A stretch of 64,000 bases of DNA from Bettongia penicillata ogilbyi (lineage: Eukaryota > Chordata > Mammalia > Diprotodontia > Potoroidae). The stretch spans positions 2,867,836 through 2,931,835 of the forward strand of contig JAJHZJ010000311.1 in assembly GCA_023548195.1 (NCBI GenBank), read 5' to 3'. Below, piece by piece: positions 54,554 through 64,000 of this stretch (its first letter is position 1; the number at the start of each line of letters is the position of its first letter). The notes beneath the pieces are model-generated. The model ran no database searches and was not told the origin of the DNA. It worked only from the letters and a program-made list of their open reading frames with translations. Position numbers and translations under genes: made by a program.

Positions 54554-54589
54554 TCTGAGCACTCTTAATTTCAATTCATTTCACCTCTC

Positions 54590-54665
54590 TGGGACTCAGT
54601 TTCCTTTTCTGTAAAATGAAGGGAGAAAACTAAAATCCCTTCCAGCTTTAACATTCTCTAAGCCT
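54590..54665 (+). repeat. MIR-like 3' fragment
   Basis: 'ctctgggactcagtttcctt' and 'cccttccagctttaacattc'. Confidence 0.55.
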
Positions 54666-54669
54666 ATGG

Positions 54670-56305
54670 AATTTACCAATAGTCTTGCCTGACCCCAGCA
54701 GTAACCACCAGACCCCCCCCGTTTTAGTATCACTGTGGTGTGATGGAGGAGAGGAGGACAGTGTGTGGGATGTTGAAACTCCATTAAGTTTCTCAGTACA
54801 TGGGTAGTCATTAAGAGTTGTAGCCAACTCTACTACCCTCTTTGAACAGTAGCACTATATTTCTACTGTCTTACTAAGGTATAAAAGAAACCTGATTTTG
54901 GTTCCTCAGTTTCCCCTCCCATTTCACACTCCTGAGAGTCCTTGTCCAACCTTTCCCTGGAAGTGTCGTGAATCAACATCTCTGAATTCTCCGAAGTCCT
55001 TCAGTGTAAGGCGTCTCGATGAGTCGTGAGAATTATTATTAATTAGTGAAAATCTGTGTAATCATATAATTGGAGTGCATAATTGGTGCTCTGGTGCTCC
55101 AGGCAGAAGTGCTAGAGATATTTAGATGAAATGCAGAAAGGAGGAGGTTATTACAAGCAAAATATATGGCTTAACCCAGCAGCACTGGTCATTTAAACCA
55201 CGGTGAAAACATGAAAAATAAGGAGGGATTATCTATGGCTCCTGGTGCCCTAAAAAACTTGGATTCAAAAAAGGTCATGTGTTGAGGAGCGAAGTAAGCA
55301 CAAAAAGGCCATGGATGAATGGGTCCTTTAAAATTAGTTGCAGATATAAATATAGTTGCTTTCCCAGGGTGGTTGTTTTATGCCCATTTTTGAGACTGCA
55401 GTGTATTTTTTCTTAGGGGCATGTCAGATTTCTAATAGAAATGCTGAAATGATCTTTACAGAGAAAGAGGAAGCTCATAATAGAGCATCTCAGGTGTCAC
55501 ATGACTCCTGCTGCTGCCCAGACTCCTTCTTCATGAAGCCCAGGGTCCTGGCATTGGAGCCAAGTTATACCTCTGAGTTCTCGGTGCCAGAGTCTGGGTT
55601 TTAAATATGCTCTGGAGGGCCAATCAAACTTAAGATGGTTTGTTTCTAGCTTCCTTTCTTGACTCCTTTGAAAGGAAGGAGACAGATAAGCCTTCCTGAA
55701 CGATCATTTCAATCCAGTTCTCTTTTGTTGGATAGGAAAAAGGGTGGGTGGGTGACAGAGGCATAACTAGGAATTGTGAAGAGCCACAAATAGTAACCTG
55801 GGTAAATATTAAGAGATCCTTAAGTTAAGGCCATTATGGCAGAGAGTACAGGACATTGGCCCCGAGGTGTGAGATTAGGGGAAGAGCTCATTTTATCTGG
55901 TAACTTTCTATGTTAATTAATCATTCTCACCAATTAGGCACTAAGCTCTGTTGTTTCTGGCTGCCAAAGGGTTACCAGTGCTCTCAGGGCCCTGCAAATT
56001 CAGAACCCTGGACAAAGTCTAGAATATTTAATCTTAATGATGCTTCTGATGAGTGGGCAGTGAGGTAAGTATTTAAGATTCTGGGAAGACAAATTTCTGC
56101 AGCCATTTATAACTTCTTAGAGGATTTGTTGGAGTGGTCAGTAATGAGTTTTAGCATGGACAGTTCAGTCCATCACTGGAACTGTAGAAAGTGACCATTT
56201 CTTGATGACAGATTGTACAAAAATATTTCTCCTTTTTTTTTTTTGTTACTGATGCAAAATTACCAGCAACACAAAAAGGATCATTGTCCCGTAGTATGAA
56301 ATGAA
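54670..56305. other. Low-repeat segment; best candidate for conserved non-coding DNA
   Basis: 1.6 kb with almost no recognised repeat. 55030-55240 has 'attattattaattagtg' (55031-55047), 'ataattgg' (55066-55073) and 'cataattgg' (55078-55086), clustered homeodomain-like cores, then unique sequence. 55910-56060 has 'gttaattaatcattctcacc' followed by 'aattaggcac'. ORFs are at most 82 codons without domains. Conservation cannot be tested here. Confidence 0.4.
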
Positions 56306-56309
56306 AGAG

Positions 56310-56410
56310 ACCCTTGAGGTCAGGGTCTCTTTTTCATTTTATCCTTGTATACCTAGCACAGTGCCTGCTACATGGAAGTTGCTTAATAAATTCTTGGCAA
56401 ATCAAATTGA
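56310..56410 (+). repeat. L2 3' end
   Basis: 'ttgtatacctagcacagtgc' and 'cttaataaattcttggcaaa'. Confidence 0.75.
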
Positions 56411-56479
56411 CCTTTTCCTGCTAAGAGTTAACTAGATGCAGCAGATTCTGTTTAAAGAGGTATGGTTTTAAAATTGTGA

Positions 56480-57000
56480 AACCATGATCAAAATTTCCTA
56501 TAAACTCCTTGTAATCAGTAAAGATACTTTGCAGTTAAAGTCCAGACCTACATCTCCACCTACCAGTTGGATGGATGTCACCATTTGGATTTCCTACCAT
56601 CACTTCAAACTCAAAATATCAAAATTAAAATCCTTCATCCTCTTTTCTTTATCCTGTACCCCTACTCTTGTCCAAACCAACTCCTGTTTCTGAATTCCCT
56701 ATTCTGTTAATGGCACCACTATCTTTCTAGGATTCCAGGCTGGAAACCTCAGATGGATCTTTGAGGCTTCCCTTTGCTTTACCTGCTATAACTGCTCATT
56801 TGTCAAGCCCCCTTTCCCTTTTCCACACAATAACTCTCAGCTATCCCTTCCTTTCTATTCCTTGTACTCCTATTCTCTTTGAAGTCCTTATCATCCTCTA
56901 TCTGGATTCTTTCAATAACTAACTGTTTTCCCTCTCTTCTGGCTCTCCCTTTATAATCCAACCCACACACTGTTACCAAATTAATTTTCTAAGGAAAAAA
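56480..57000 (+). repeat. L2 LINE, internal/C-terminal coding relic
   Basis: 'ccatttggatttcctaccat', 'cttcaaactcaaaatatcaa', 'ggcaccactatctttctagg', 'ggctggaaacctcagatgg' and 'ttctttcaataactaactgt' are the L2 ORF2 tail region in DNA form, full of stops. Confidence 0.7.
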
Positions 57001-57234
57001 ACATTACTCAAAGCATTACAGAAATAAGAGAGATTTTGGAATACTACCTTTAGCATGTCTAAAAAGTGGTCATCTTAACCAACATTTGAGGAGGAGATAT
57101 TTACTGCTGAAGAACCTACTCCCTAAAAGTGGGCATCCTAACTTCCATCTGAGGATAGATGTATACTGCTGAGGAAACAGTACCTAAACCTACTCTGAAT
57201 GGCTCCAGTTGTTAAGGTTCTCCCAGATGCAATA

Positions 57235-57450
57235 GATTTCTCCTGTCTTTAGACAAGGTTGGTGCTGTTGCTGTGTATTTATCCTTCATTCTCAAAGAGG
57301 ACCATGACATTAGGAAGATGATGCCATGACATTCAAGTGAATTGGATTTAAGTGAGGCAGAGCTGCCCAAAGTCACCAGCCTCACTTTCTTCTCTGAAGC
57401 CATCTGGGCCTGGTGGCCAGATATTCATCAGGATGACTGAAAGGTCAAGG
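57235..57450 (-). repeat. RTE-tailed SINE, tail part
   Basis: 'ttcattctcaaagaggacca', 'tcaccagcctcactttcttc', 'ctggtggccagatattcatc' are the complement of the composite SINE tail. Confidence 0.8.
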
Positions 57451-57492
57451 AACAGGCACCATAACATGCTTCCACTCGCTGTTATATCTGGG

Positions 57493-57741
57493 TTGTTGCG
57501 GTAGTTTAGTCATTTTTCATCTTGTCTGACTCTTCGTGACCCTATTTGGGGTTTTCTTGGCAAAGATACTGAAGGGGTTTGCCATTTCCTTCTCTAGTCC
57601 ATTTTACAGCTGAGGAAATAGGCAAATAGGTTTAAGTGACTTGCCCGGGGTCACACAAATAGTGAGTATCTGAGGCTGGAATTGAACTCAGGTCTTCCGG
57701 ACTCCAGATGCAGTACTCTATCTACTGTGCCACCTAACTGA
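57493..57741 (-). repeat. CORE-SINE, near full length
   Basis: 'gactcttcgtgaccctattt', 'gacttgcccggggtcacac', 'attgaactcaggtcttccgg' and 'gtgccacctaactgacc'. Confidence 0.9.
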
Positions 57742-57744
57742 CCT

Positions 57745-58870
57745 TCTAGGAGTTATTAATCATGAGATATCACTTGTGGGGCTTCCTCTACCTATCTCCC
57801 TTCCACTCCCATTGCTTCTAGATCCATTGGTGTTTTAGACACCCATATTTCGCATATCATGGTTAAGCAATGTTAAAGGCATAGTAAAAATAAATACTTT
57901 TTAAAAACCGAATATACTTATCACTCATGACTCAAGAAAGTCACTTTGTCCTCTTCCCAACCCCCATAGGACAGAAGCTTATGGCATTCTTTCTCCCTTT
58001 GTTTCGCCACTATTATGCAGGGAAGAGAAAGAGGAAACTAGGCTGTCCATATGTCCTTTCAAGCCTATTAATTCCATAACAGCATTAGAGGGCTTGGGAG
58101 AGGGAAGACCTCATTCAATCTTACAAATTAATGTGCACCCCATTTTCCCTCTCTGGCACTGTAGAACACCGTATATATATTAGGCAATCCTCCTGGTTGT
58201 TGCAGTAGAGGTGAACAGAGCTATAAGATCAGAGACTCTAACATTCTGAAATTCCCTCCAGCGTTTGATTTAAGCACCTCTCCAACCCTGAAACGAGGTA
58301 GTGCTCAGATGCACATGCCCAAGAGGCCACAGGGGGCTCCATGGTAGCCCTGCCCATCACAAAGCTAAGCCTAGAATGGAAGGGTGAAGGGCCCATTTCT
58401 CTGCTTCTGCCCTTTTTCTTTCAAAACTCTGAAATGCTCCTCTGCAATCTCATGTCACAGTCATGCCAAGCCACCTGATAATCTGCTGCCAGCCTGCCTC
58501 TCCTCTCAGTAGGGAAGGTGAGGCTACCCCAGGATATCACAGTCCTGGCACTCTGGCTACTCCCTCTCCATTTATATTCATCCAAAGATCTGTTTCTCTA
58601 TAAAACTTTGATCCATCGTTCCTAGTTTTGGATTCTAGAGCCTCTTCCACTTCAGATCCTCAAAGAAAGCAACTACATCCCTCCCTGTTTCCCCAAATAT
58701 TCTCTTCTTCTAGCTAAACATCTTATTTCTTTCTCTCGTCATGCTATGTTCCTGCTCAAAATCCACCAATGACTCATTCCTGTAAACAAAAACAAAAAAG
58801 TGCAATCTGGGTTCAGCTTTGTGTCCAACAGGGCATTCACTAAAGAAGTTTTTACCCATTTTACTTTTGC
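57745..58870. other. Mostly unassigned; CR1/L3-like trace
   Basis: 57745-58560 shows no repeat or gene I can support. 58590-58735 ('attctcttcttctagctaaa') resembles a CR1/L3 complement. Confidence 0.4.
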
Positions 58871-58873
58871 AGC

Positions 58874-59130
58874 TTGGCAACTAGGATAGTGTAGTGGATA
58901 GAGTAAAGGGTCTGGAGTCAGGGACACTTGTCTCCCTGAGTTCAAATTCAACCTCAGATACTTATTAGCTGTGTGACCCTGGGCAAGTCACTTTACCTTG
59001 GTTGCCTCAGTTTCCTCATCTGTAAAATGAGTTGGAGAAGGAAATGGCAAACCACTCCAGTATCTCTGCCAAGAAAACCCCAAATGGGGTCACAAGGAGT
59101 TGGACAAAACTGAAAAATGACTTAACAACG
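58874..59130 (+). repeat. CORE-SINE, near full length
   Basis: 'ggcaactaggatagtgtagt', 'gagttcaaattcaacctcag', 'gaccctgggcaagtcacttt', 'aaccccaaatggggtcacaa' and 'actgaaaaatgacttaacaa'. Confidence 0.93.
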
Positions 59131-59134
59131 TCCT

Positions 59135-59425
59135 CTGCATAACTTTGTTCATATGATCCCCTCTACCACTTGGAGTGGCCTCCCCTCCTTTTATCTTTAT
59201 TTATCAAAACCCTACCTATCTTTTAAGGCTCAGCTCATGCGCTGCCTCTTCCATGAAGCCTTTTGTGATCTCTTGAGCCAGACGTGAAGTCTCCTCCTGC
59301 TGATCCACAGTTGTCCCTGTCCACTTGTCATTTGTCACATACTGTCTTGTTAGGTAATTACTTATGCAAGTGTCTTGTTTCTTCCCAAAGAGATCATAGG
59401 GTCATATAAGCCTATTATATTCAGT
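59135..59425 (+). repeat. L2 LINE 3' region
   Basis: 'cttttaaggctcagctcatg', 'tccatgaagccttttgtgat' and 'tacttatgcaagtgtcttg'. Confidence 0.8.
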
Positions 59426-59429
59426 ATGT

Positions 59430-60105
59430 TGCTTTTAAAAATTTGTTGTTGCAGTTTTTTTTACATTATAGTCATTTCTGGAAATACTCCTCTTGTCTAT
59501 TCCAGATTGAACATTTTCTTGTAACAAAGAAGAACAATTAAGAAAAAAATCCAATATGACAGAGTATACACTCTTCTTTGCAATGTTCCACCTTTCGGTA
59601 GTGAGGACAGAGTTTACGTGTAATGTGTTGCACAGGGAAGACAAGCAGTAAAAATTTAGATGAATGCATGAATATAGGTATCATATCAGGGCTGGCTATG
59701 ACTTTTTGTAATAATAATGGCTCACATATATGTAACTTTTTAAAGTTTACATATGACCTTCCTCCCAAAAGTTCTGTTTAGTAAGCTATTTGAATATTGT
59801 TGATGCCATTTTATAAATGAGGAAACTGAGGCATGCTAAGTGGTAAAGTGGGCAGGATGCCTTTGTTAGAGTCATAGGGATGCAGAATGAGATGTATTTT
59901 GGAGATATGGCTAACTGTGAGAATTTGTTTTGTTTGGCTATCTATTTATTACAAGGATTTGATTCTGATTTATTGTTTTGTTCCTTGTCTTGACATAAGA
60001 AAGTTGTGGAGAAAATGTTAAAAATGAACATTATTTTAAAAGTATTTGTATATACATTTTATTTTTCAGAGAGTAGATTGTTAAACATTTAATAGCATAT
60101 CCTGG
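59430..60105. other. AT-rich stretch with MIR trace
   Basis: 59730-59850 is a minus-strand MIR ('cattttataaatgaggaaac', 'tgaggcatgctaag'). The rest is AT-rich and unassigned. Confidence 0.45.
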
Positions 60106-60109
60106 GTTA

Positions 60110-60255
60110 CAGCCTACATGTTCTTCATTAGGTTTCAGCCCCCTCTACCAGACTATAAATCATTTGGGGCAGGGGATATGTTTCTCGTTCCCTTTGTCCC
60201 TCTGTCTATCCCACAGCATGGTTTTCTGCACAGTATGAACACTCAGGATACATTG
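60110..60255 (+). repeat. L2-like 3' fragment
   Basis: 'ccagactataaatcatttgg' and 'ggggcaggggatatgtttct' follow the L2 3' UTR pattern. Confidence 0.5.
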
Positions 60256-60436
60256 TCAAATGACCTTATGTCAGTTAAAACTGATCCAAAGGGAGGGGAA
60301 GCACACAAGGGAAATTTAGATGATGTAAAAATCAAAGATAGCAATAAAATTTTATTTTAAAATAGATTCAAGGACTTATGATGCAGCATACCATCTACCT
60401 CCAGATAGAGAGCTGATACAGTGCACATCGCAGTGT

Positions 60437-60590
60437 TTCTTCTTCTCCTTCTCCTCCTCCTTCTGCTCCTCCTCCTTCATCTCCTCCTTTTCTTCACCTC
60501 CTTCTCCTTATTCCCTTCCTTTTTCCTTCTTTACCTCTTTCTTCTCTTTCTTCCCATTCTTCCTCTTCTTCTTCTCCTTCTTCCATGGTT
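60437..60590. repeat. Polypyrimidine (CTT/CTC)n tract
   Basis: About 150 bases of C and T with few breaks. The 75-codon Leu-rich ORF over it (60421-60648) is composition only and is not a gene. Confidence 0.88.
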
Positions 60591-60591
60591 A

Positions 60592-61675
60592 ATGTGGAAA
60601 TATTTTTGCATAACTATACATATTTATAATGGATTTTGTTTGTCTTGATTTCTCACTGGTTAGTGGAGAGGCTAAAGGGGAAGGAGAAAACTTGAAACTA
60701 AAAATAAAATTGAATTTAAAGAAAATGATCCAGGCATCCAGCAGAATTGAATGAATCACTGCTCACCCTCAGGTTGGGCCTTCAACACCTCTGAATTGAT
60801 AATTAATTTATGAAATTATGAAATGGGGGCAGGCAATTCAGTTCTTTGGCAATTTGCCAGCCCAGACTACAATGGCAGCAGGATACAGAGAGGCAATAAC
60901 ACTTTAATAAGGCATAGAGGGCGTGGGGGCAAATAGCAAAGAAAGTATAGGGACACATGGTAAAAGAGACAGAGACAGATGTCATAAGGACAGGGGGTGA
61001 GGTGGTGCAGGAAAGCAGGCTGTGATAGAGAAGAGGATGTGGAGTGGGAGAAGCAGAGTACCTCTTTCATTCCCATGGATTAGATCTGGGAGTGCTTGAC
61101 CACATGGATCCAATGGAGATGGAAGAGAACTGAGGCAGTAGGAGTTTGAGGGCTCATTTTATAGGGTTTTGGGAGGAATAGACCAAGTTTTATCTGTGTC
61201 ACCTGGAATGTGCCACCTTGAATGAATTAGTTCATTCACATAGCCAAATCATCTCAAAGTCATCAGTAAAACTTTAACATCAACATACTTACAACATCTC
61301 AAAATTATCAGCACCTTTTGATGTTCCACTGGTCTGGAATTGTGGAAGTCTGGAATTTGTCTGGGATTTACATATCATAGGATCAAAAGTCTCTGATAGC
61401 AATGTCTAAATGGCTTTCCTTGATTCAGCACATATTACCAGGAGGTGATTTTTAGTTACTATATAATGCAATTTGTAAATTATGTTCCTTTGATCTTTGG
61501 GATGCTTTGTATGTGACTTCCTGGTTCCCCTTTGCAATCTTCTTTCCTGAAATTACCCCTTTATACTGGTTACTTGTAAACTTACTTACTATACTGACTA
61601 CAAAGACAGTGAATGGTCAAGGGGAACAGAACAAGAGTCAATTTTAACACAACCTCACATCTGGAATATTATAAT
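60592..61675. other. Low-repeat stretch, no gene seen
   Basis: Nothing I can name with confidence; ORFs under 70 codons. Confidence 0.35.
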
Positions 61676-61679
61676 AGAA

Positions 61680-62380
61680 TCCAACTAGTCTCACTGATTT
61701 CTCCCTTTTCTAATTCATTTTCAGTACTGTTACCTAAACGGTCTCTCTACTGAAAAGCTTTGATTGTGTTATTTCTCATTAGACTATAAGGTTCTTGAGG
61801 GTAGGGGTCACTTCCTCATATTTGTATCCCCCGTGTTTACCCCAGCACCTGGCAATTAATCAATAGTTATTGACAGACTATTCAAAAATCTTCCGTTGCT
61901 CACCAGTTACCTACCAAATAAAACACAAATTCTTAATTCAAGGCCCTCCTGTAACTGGCTCCCATCTACCTTTTTTTTTTTCACTTGACTTACTTCCAAT
62001 CAAACTGGACTCCCCTAAGTTCTTAAATTGCGTGCTATCCTGTCTCTATAATTTTGTTCACACTAGCCCATGGAATAGACTCTTCTATAATCTTCCTTTG
62101 CCCTCCTCCCTTTCTTACCTCTTCTGTGATTCACTCACTGATTTCCTCCAGCTAAAATGATGTCTCCTTTCCTGAATCATCCATAGCTCTTTCTTTGGTC
62201 CTCTGTTTTGTACTTATATTCTAATCTCATGGTTATTCAAATATTGCACTACTAAATGTGGTTATTTCTACCTATGTCATCTTTCCTACTAAACTATAAT
62301 CTCCTTGATGGCAGCAATTTCATCATGTTTCGACTTTTGTGTCCTCAGGACCTAGAATGATGCCCACCATATCTATTATT
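61680..62380 (+). repeat. Two L2 LINE 3' regions in tandem
   Basis: 61680-61875: 'gactataaggttcttgaggg', 'tttgtatcccccgtgtttac', 'cagcacctggcaattaatca'. 61880-62380: 'gttgctcaccagttacctac', 'tcaaggccctcctgtaactg', 'agcccatggaatagactctt', 'tataatctccttgatggcag'. The 96-codon ORF inside (61870-62160) is read through this relic. Confidence 0.8.
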
Positions 62381-62407
62381 GTTGTTTTCATCATCATTAT
62401 ATGGATA

Positions 62408-62672
62408 CTTAGGGCAGCTAAGTGGCTCAGTGGATAGAGTACTGGGTCTGGAGTCAGGAAGATTCATCTCCCTGAGTTCAACTCTGGCCTCAGACATTTA
62501 CTAGCTGTGTGGCCATGGGCAAGTCACTTAACCCTGTTTGCCTCATTGTCCTCATCTATAAAATGAACTGTGGAAGGAAATGACAAAACTTCTCCAGTAT
62601 CTTTGCCAGGAAAATGTCACAAGGGATAATGAAGAGTCAGACACCACTGAAAAATGACTTAACAATAACAAC
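62408..62672 (+). repeat. CORE-SINE, near full length
   Basis: 'agggcagctaagtggctcag', 'gatagagtactgggtctgga', 'gagttcaactctggcctcag', 'ggccatgggcaagtcactta' and 'actgaaaaatgacttaacaa'. Confidence 0.93.
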
Positions 62673-62767
62673 TTAATATAGGACCTCTGATTTTATTGGT
62701 ATAGGGAGCTCATAGCAAAGAAGTTCCCCTACTAATATAGATGGGCACATTTTCTGAAATTTAAAGT

Positions 62768-63309
62768 CTTTTTTTTGCATTTTCTTGTTTTTAAATTTTA
62801 TTTATTTTTTAGTTTTCAACATTCACTTCCATAAGATTTTGAGTTCCAAATTTTCTCACCATCTCTCCCCTCTCCCCACCCCAAGATGGCATGTCATTTG
62901 ATATAGGCTCTCTATATACATTCATATTAAACCTTTTTTCACATTAATCATGTTGTAAAGAAAATTAGAACCAATGGGAGAAACCACAAGAAAGAAGAAA
63001 CAAACCAAAAGAAGAAGGAAAAAGAGAGAGCAAATAATTTGCTTCAATCTGCCTTCAGATTTCGGAGTTCTTTTTCTGGAGATGGACAGTATTTCCCATC
63101 ATGAGTCCTTTGGAATTATCTTGGATCCCTGCATGGCTGAGAAGAGCTAAGTCTATCCAAGTTAGCCATCGCACACTGTGGCTATTACTACGTACAATGT
63201 TTTCCTGGTTCTGCTCACTTCACTCAGCATCAGTTCATTTAAGTTTTTCTAGGTTTTTCTGAAGTTTGCCTGCTTATTATTTCTTATAGCACAATAGTAT
63301 TCCATTACA
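62768..63309 (-). mobile_element. L1 3' end (ORF2 C-terminus and 3' UTR)
   Basis: A T-rich start (62768-62815, the poly(A) end) is followed by the complement of the L1 3' UTR ('acattcacttccataagatt', 'gagttccaaattttctcacc', 'gttctgctcacttcactcag'). At the right end the minus strand codes 'MEYYCAIRNNKQANF', the usual C-terminal ORF2 motif. It is cut at 63309 by the sense-strand element that follows. Confidence 0.85.
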
Positions 63310-64000
63310 GAGGGGTGGAGCCAAGATGGCAGAGTAGAAAGACTCATGTATGCTAGCTCCGAACCCACAGCCCAAATATTTCCTGCAAGAAGAACTCCCC
63401 ACGAATTCTGGAGCACTGCAAGGCACGCAGAAACACAGTGGAAAAGATTTCCGTTCCAGAGAGCTCTGGAAAGCTGTCCCCAGGGGTCTGTCACGCCCTG
63501 GAAAGTGGAGCCCACCCCTGTGCTGCTCTGGCCCCGTGGTCCCAGAGGAGCTAATCCAAGCAGGCTTCAGGGACGGAACCTCCGGCGGCCGGGAAGGTCC
63601 CTCCACCCACAGATGCTACAGGTCAGTGAGAGAGACGTCTGGGCTGGTCGAGAGGGGAGTGGGGTGTCTCCGTGGCTCGGGTCCCCTCGGGAGGCAGCGG
63701 CAGAGGCTGCAGAAGAGGCAACAGTGGCGGGGACTCCCCGAGCAGCACACAGAAGTTCAGGGCCATTACCAAAGGTCTCTGCATAAACCCCCTGAGGGAA
63801 CTGAGCCTGGGAGACGTCCCTGCCCCCACCCGCCCCATTACTGAAGGTCTCTGCATAAAGCCCCTGGGGGAACTGAGCCTGGGAGACGTCCCTGCCCCCA
63901 CCCGCCCCATTACTGAAGGTCTCTGCATAAAGCCCCTGAGGGAACTGAGCTGGGGAGGCGGCCCTGCCCCAACCCAAGCACCAGAACTTAAGCTCACATT
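63310..64000 (+). mobile_element. L1/HAL1-family copy 3, 5' UTR only, runs off the window
   Basis: Starts 'GAGGGGTGGAGCCAAGATGG', the intact 5' end, and continues through CpG-rich leader matching copies 1 and 2 in the opposite orientation. The ATG of ORF1 would lie just beyond base 64000. The long ORFs over it on both strands (109-164 codons) are shadows of GC-rich leader. Whether the rest is L1 with ORF2 or HAL1 cannot be seen. Confidence 0.88.
63771..63965 (+). repeat. 72-bp tandem repeat in the 5' UTR of copy 3
   Basis: Units begin 'aaggtctctgcataaa' at 63771, 63843 and 63915 (spacing exactly 72). The first two units are full and nearly identical; the third is partial and grades into unique leader. 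Confidence 0.92.

Larger units (their letters stand above)
52817..54566 (-). mobile_element. L1/HAL1-family copy 2, 3'-truncated inside ORF1
   Basis: The element (52830-54553) starts on the minus strand at 54553 with 'GGCCAAAATGGCAGAGTAG'. It has a 713-base 5' UTR and ORF1 from 53840, and ends in a short A run right after 'CTTCAGGGG', where copy 1 continues ('CAGGGGAAAATATAG'). 'tctgagcactctt' is present at both ends (52817-52829; 54554-54566), a perfect 13-bp duplication. So the insertion is complete as it stands: the RNA or its priming ended inside ORF1. Confidence 0.92.

Noticed and set aside
60421..60648. Leu-rich ORF resembling a signal peptide or membrane segment
   Set aside because: Produced by a CTT/CTC polypyrimidine tract; no gene context.
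63346..63997. ORFs of 109-164 codons on both strands at the right edge
   Set aside because: They overlap each other in the GC-rich L1-family 5' UTR and its 72-bp tandem repeat; similar shadows occur in the other two copies.
1..64000. CRISPR array, operon, prophage or other bacterial feature
   Set aside because: No spaced short repeats, no dense coding; the repeat content is plainly mammalian.

Overview
The window looks like marsupial (metatherian) nuclear DNA, and I found no intact protein-coding gene, tRNA gene, rRNA gene or CRISPR array in it. The evidence for a marsupial is the repeat mix: many copies of a tRNA-headed CORE-SINE with the 3' body 'tcagtttcctcatctgtaaaatg', a composite SINE whose tail resembles an RTE element, decayed RTE, L2 and CR1/L3 LINEs, MIR copies, and L1-type elements with the 5' start 'GGAGCCAAGATGGCAGAG'. 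Species cannot be named from this. Most ORFs are short, overlap on both strands, or run through repeats; I treat them as chance.

Layout. 1-15 kb is SINE/MIR/L2 background. It contains a solo LTR split into a SINE (2063-2814), a nearly perfect pentamer (CCCTT)n array of about 490 bp (3838-4329), a perfect 59-bp tandem duplication (5836-5953) and a 5'-truncated L1 3' end with target-site duplication (14121-14593). 15-27 kb is poorer in young repeats, with several low-repeat stretches that could hold regulatory DNA. 27-34 kb is a deep nest: a CR1/L3 LINE (endonuclease at 28.3 kb, reverse transcriptase at 32.8 kb) is broken by an old long repeat, which is broken by a SINE, which is broken by a 760-bp insertion, with a second LTR of the 2-kb family beside it.

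35.5-37.8 kb holds a minus-strand processed pseudogene of glucose-6-phosphate isomerase (GPI), 5'-truncated and with its 3' UTR, polyadenylation signal and A-rich tail, cut in two by a 671-bp candidate solo LTR. A second diverged piece matching its 3' UTR lies at 34.29 kb. 39-44.4 kb is a minus-strand RTE retrotransposon with recognisable endonuclease and reverse-transcriptase pieces. Its endonuclease is split by a 2.8-kb 'half-L1' (HAL1): 5' UTR, ORF1, 3' UTR, no ORF2, with 14-bp target-site duplications.

45-64 kb is again SINE/L2/MIR background with low-repeat islands (about 45.5-46.1, 47.9-49.3 and 54.7-56.3 kb). It holds a second copy of the same L1/HAL1 family (52830-54553), which ends inside ORF1 and has a 13-bp target-site duplication. 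A third, sense-strand 5' UTR copy enters the window's right edge (63310-64000) and carries a 72-bp tandem repeat.

Nothing here acts as a coordinated gene system. The interest is in the retrotransposon biology (ORF1-only elements, 3'-truncated copies, variable 5' UTR tandem units), the GPI retrocopy, the datable insertion stacks and a few candidate conserved non-coding segments.
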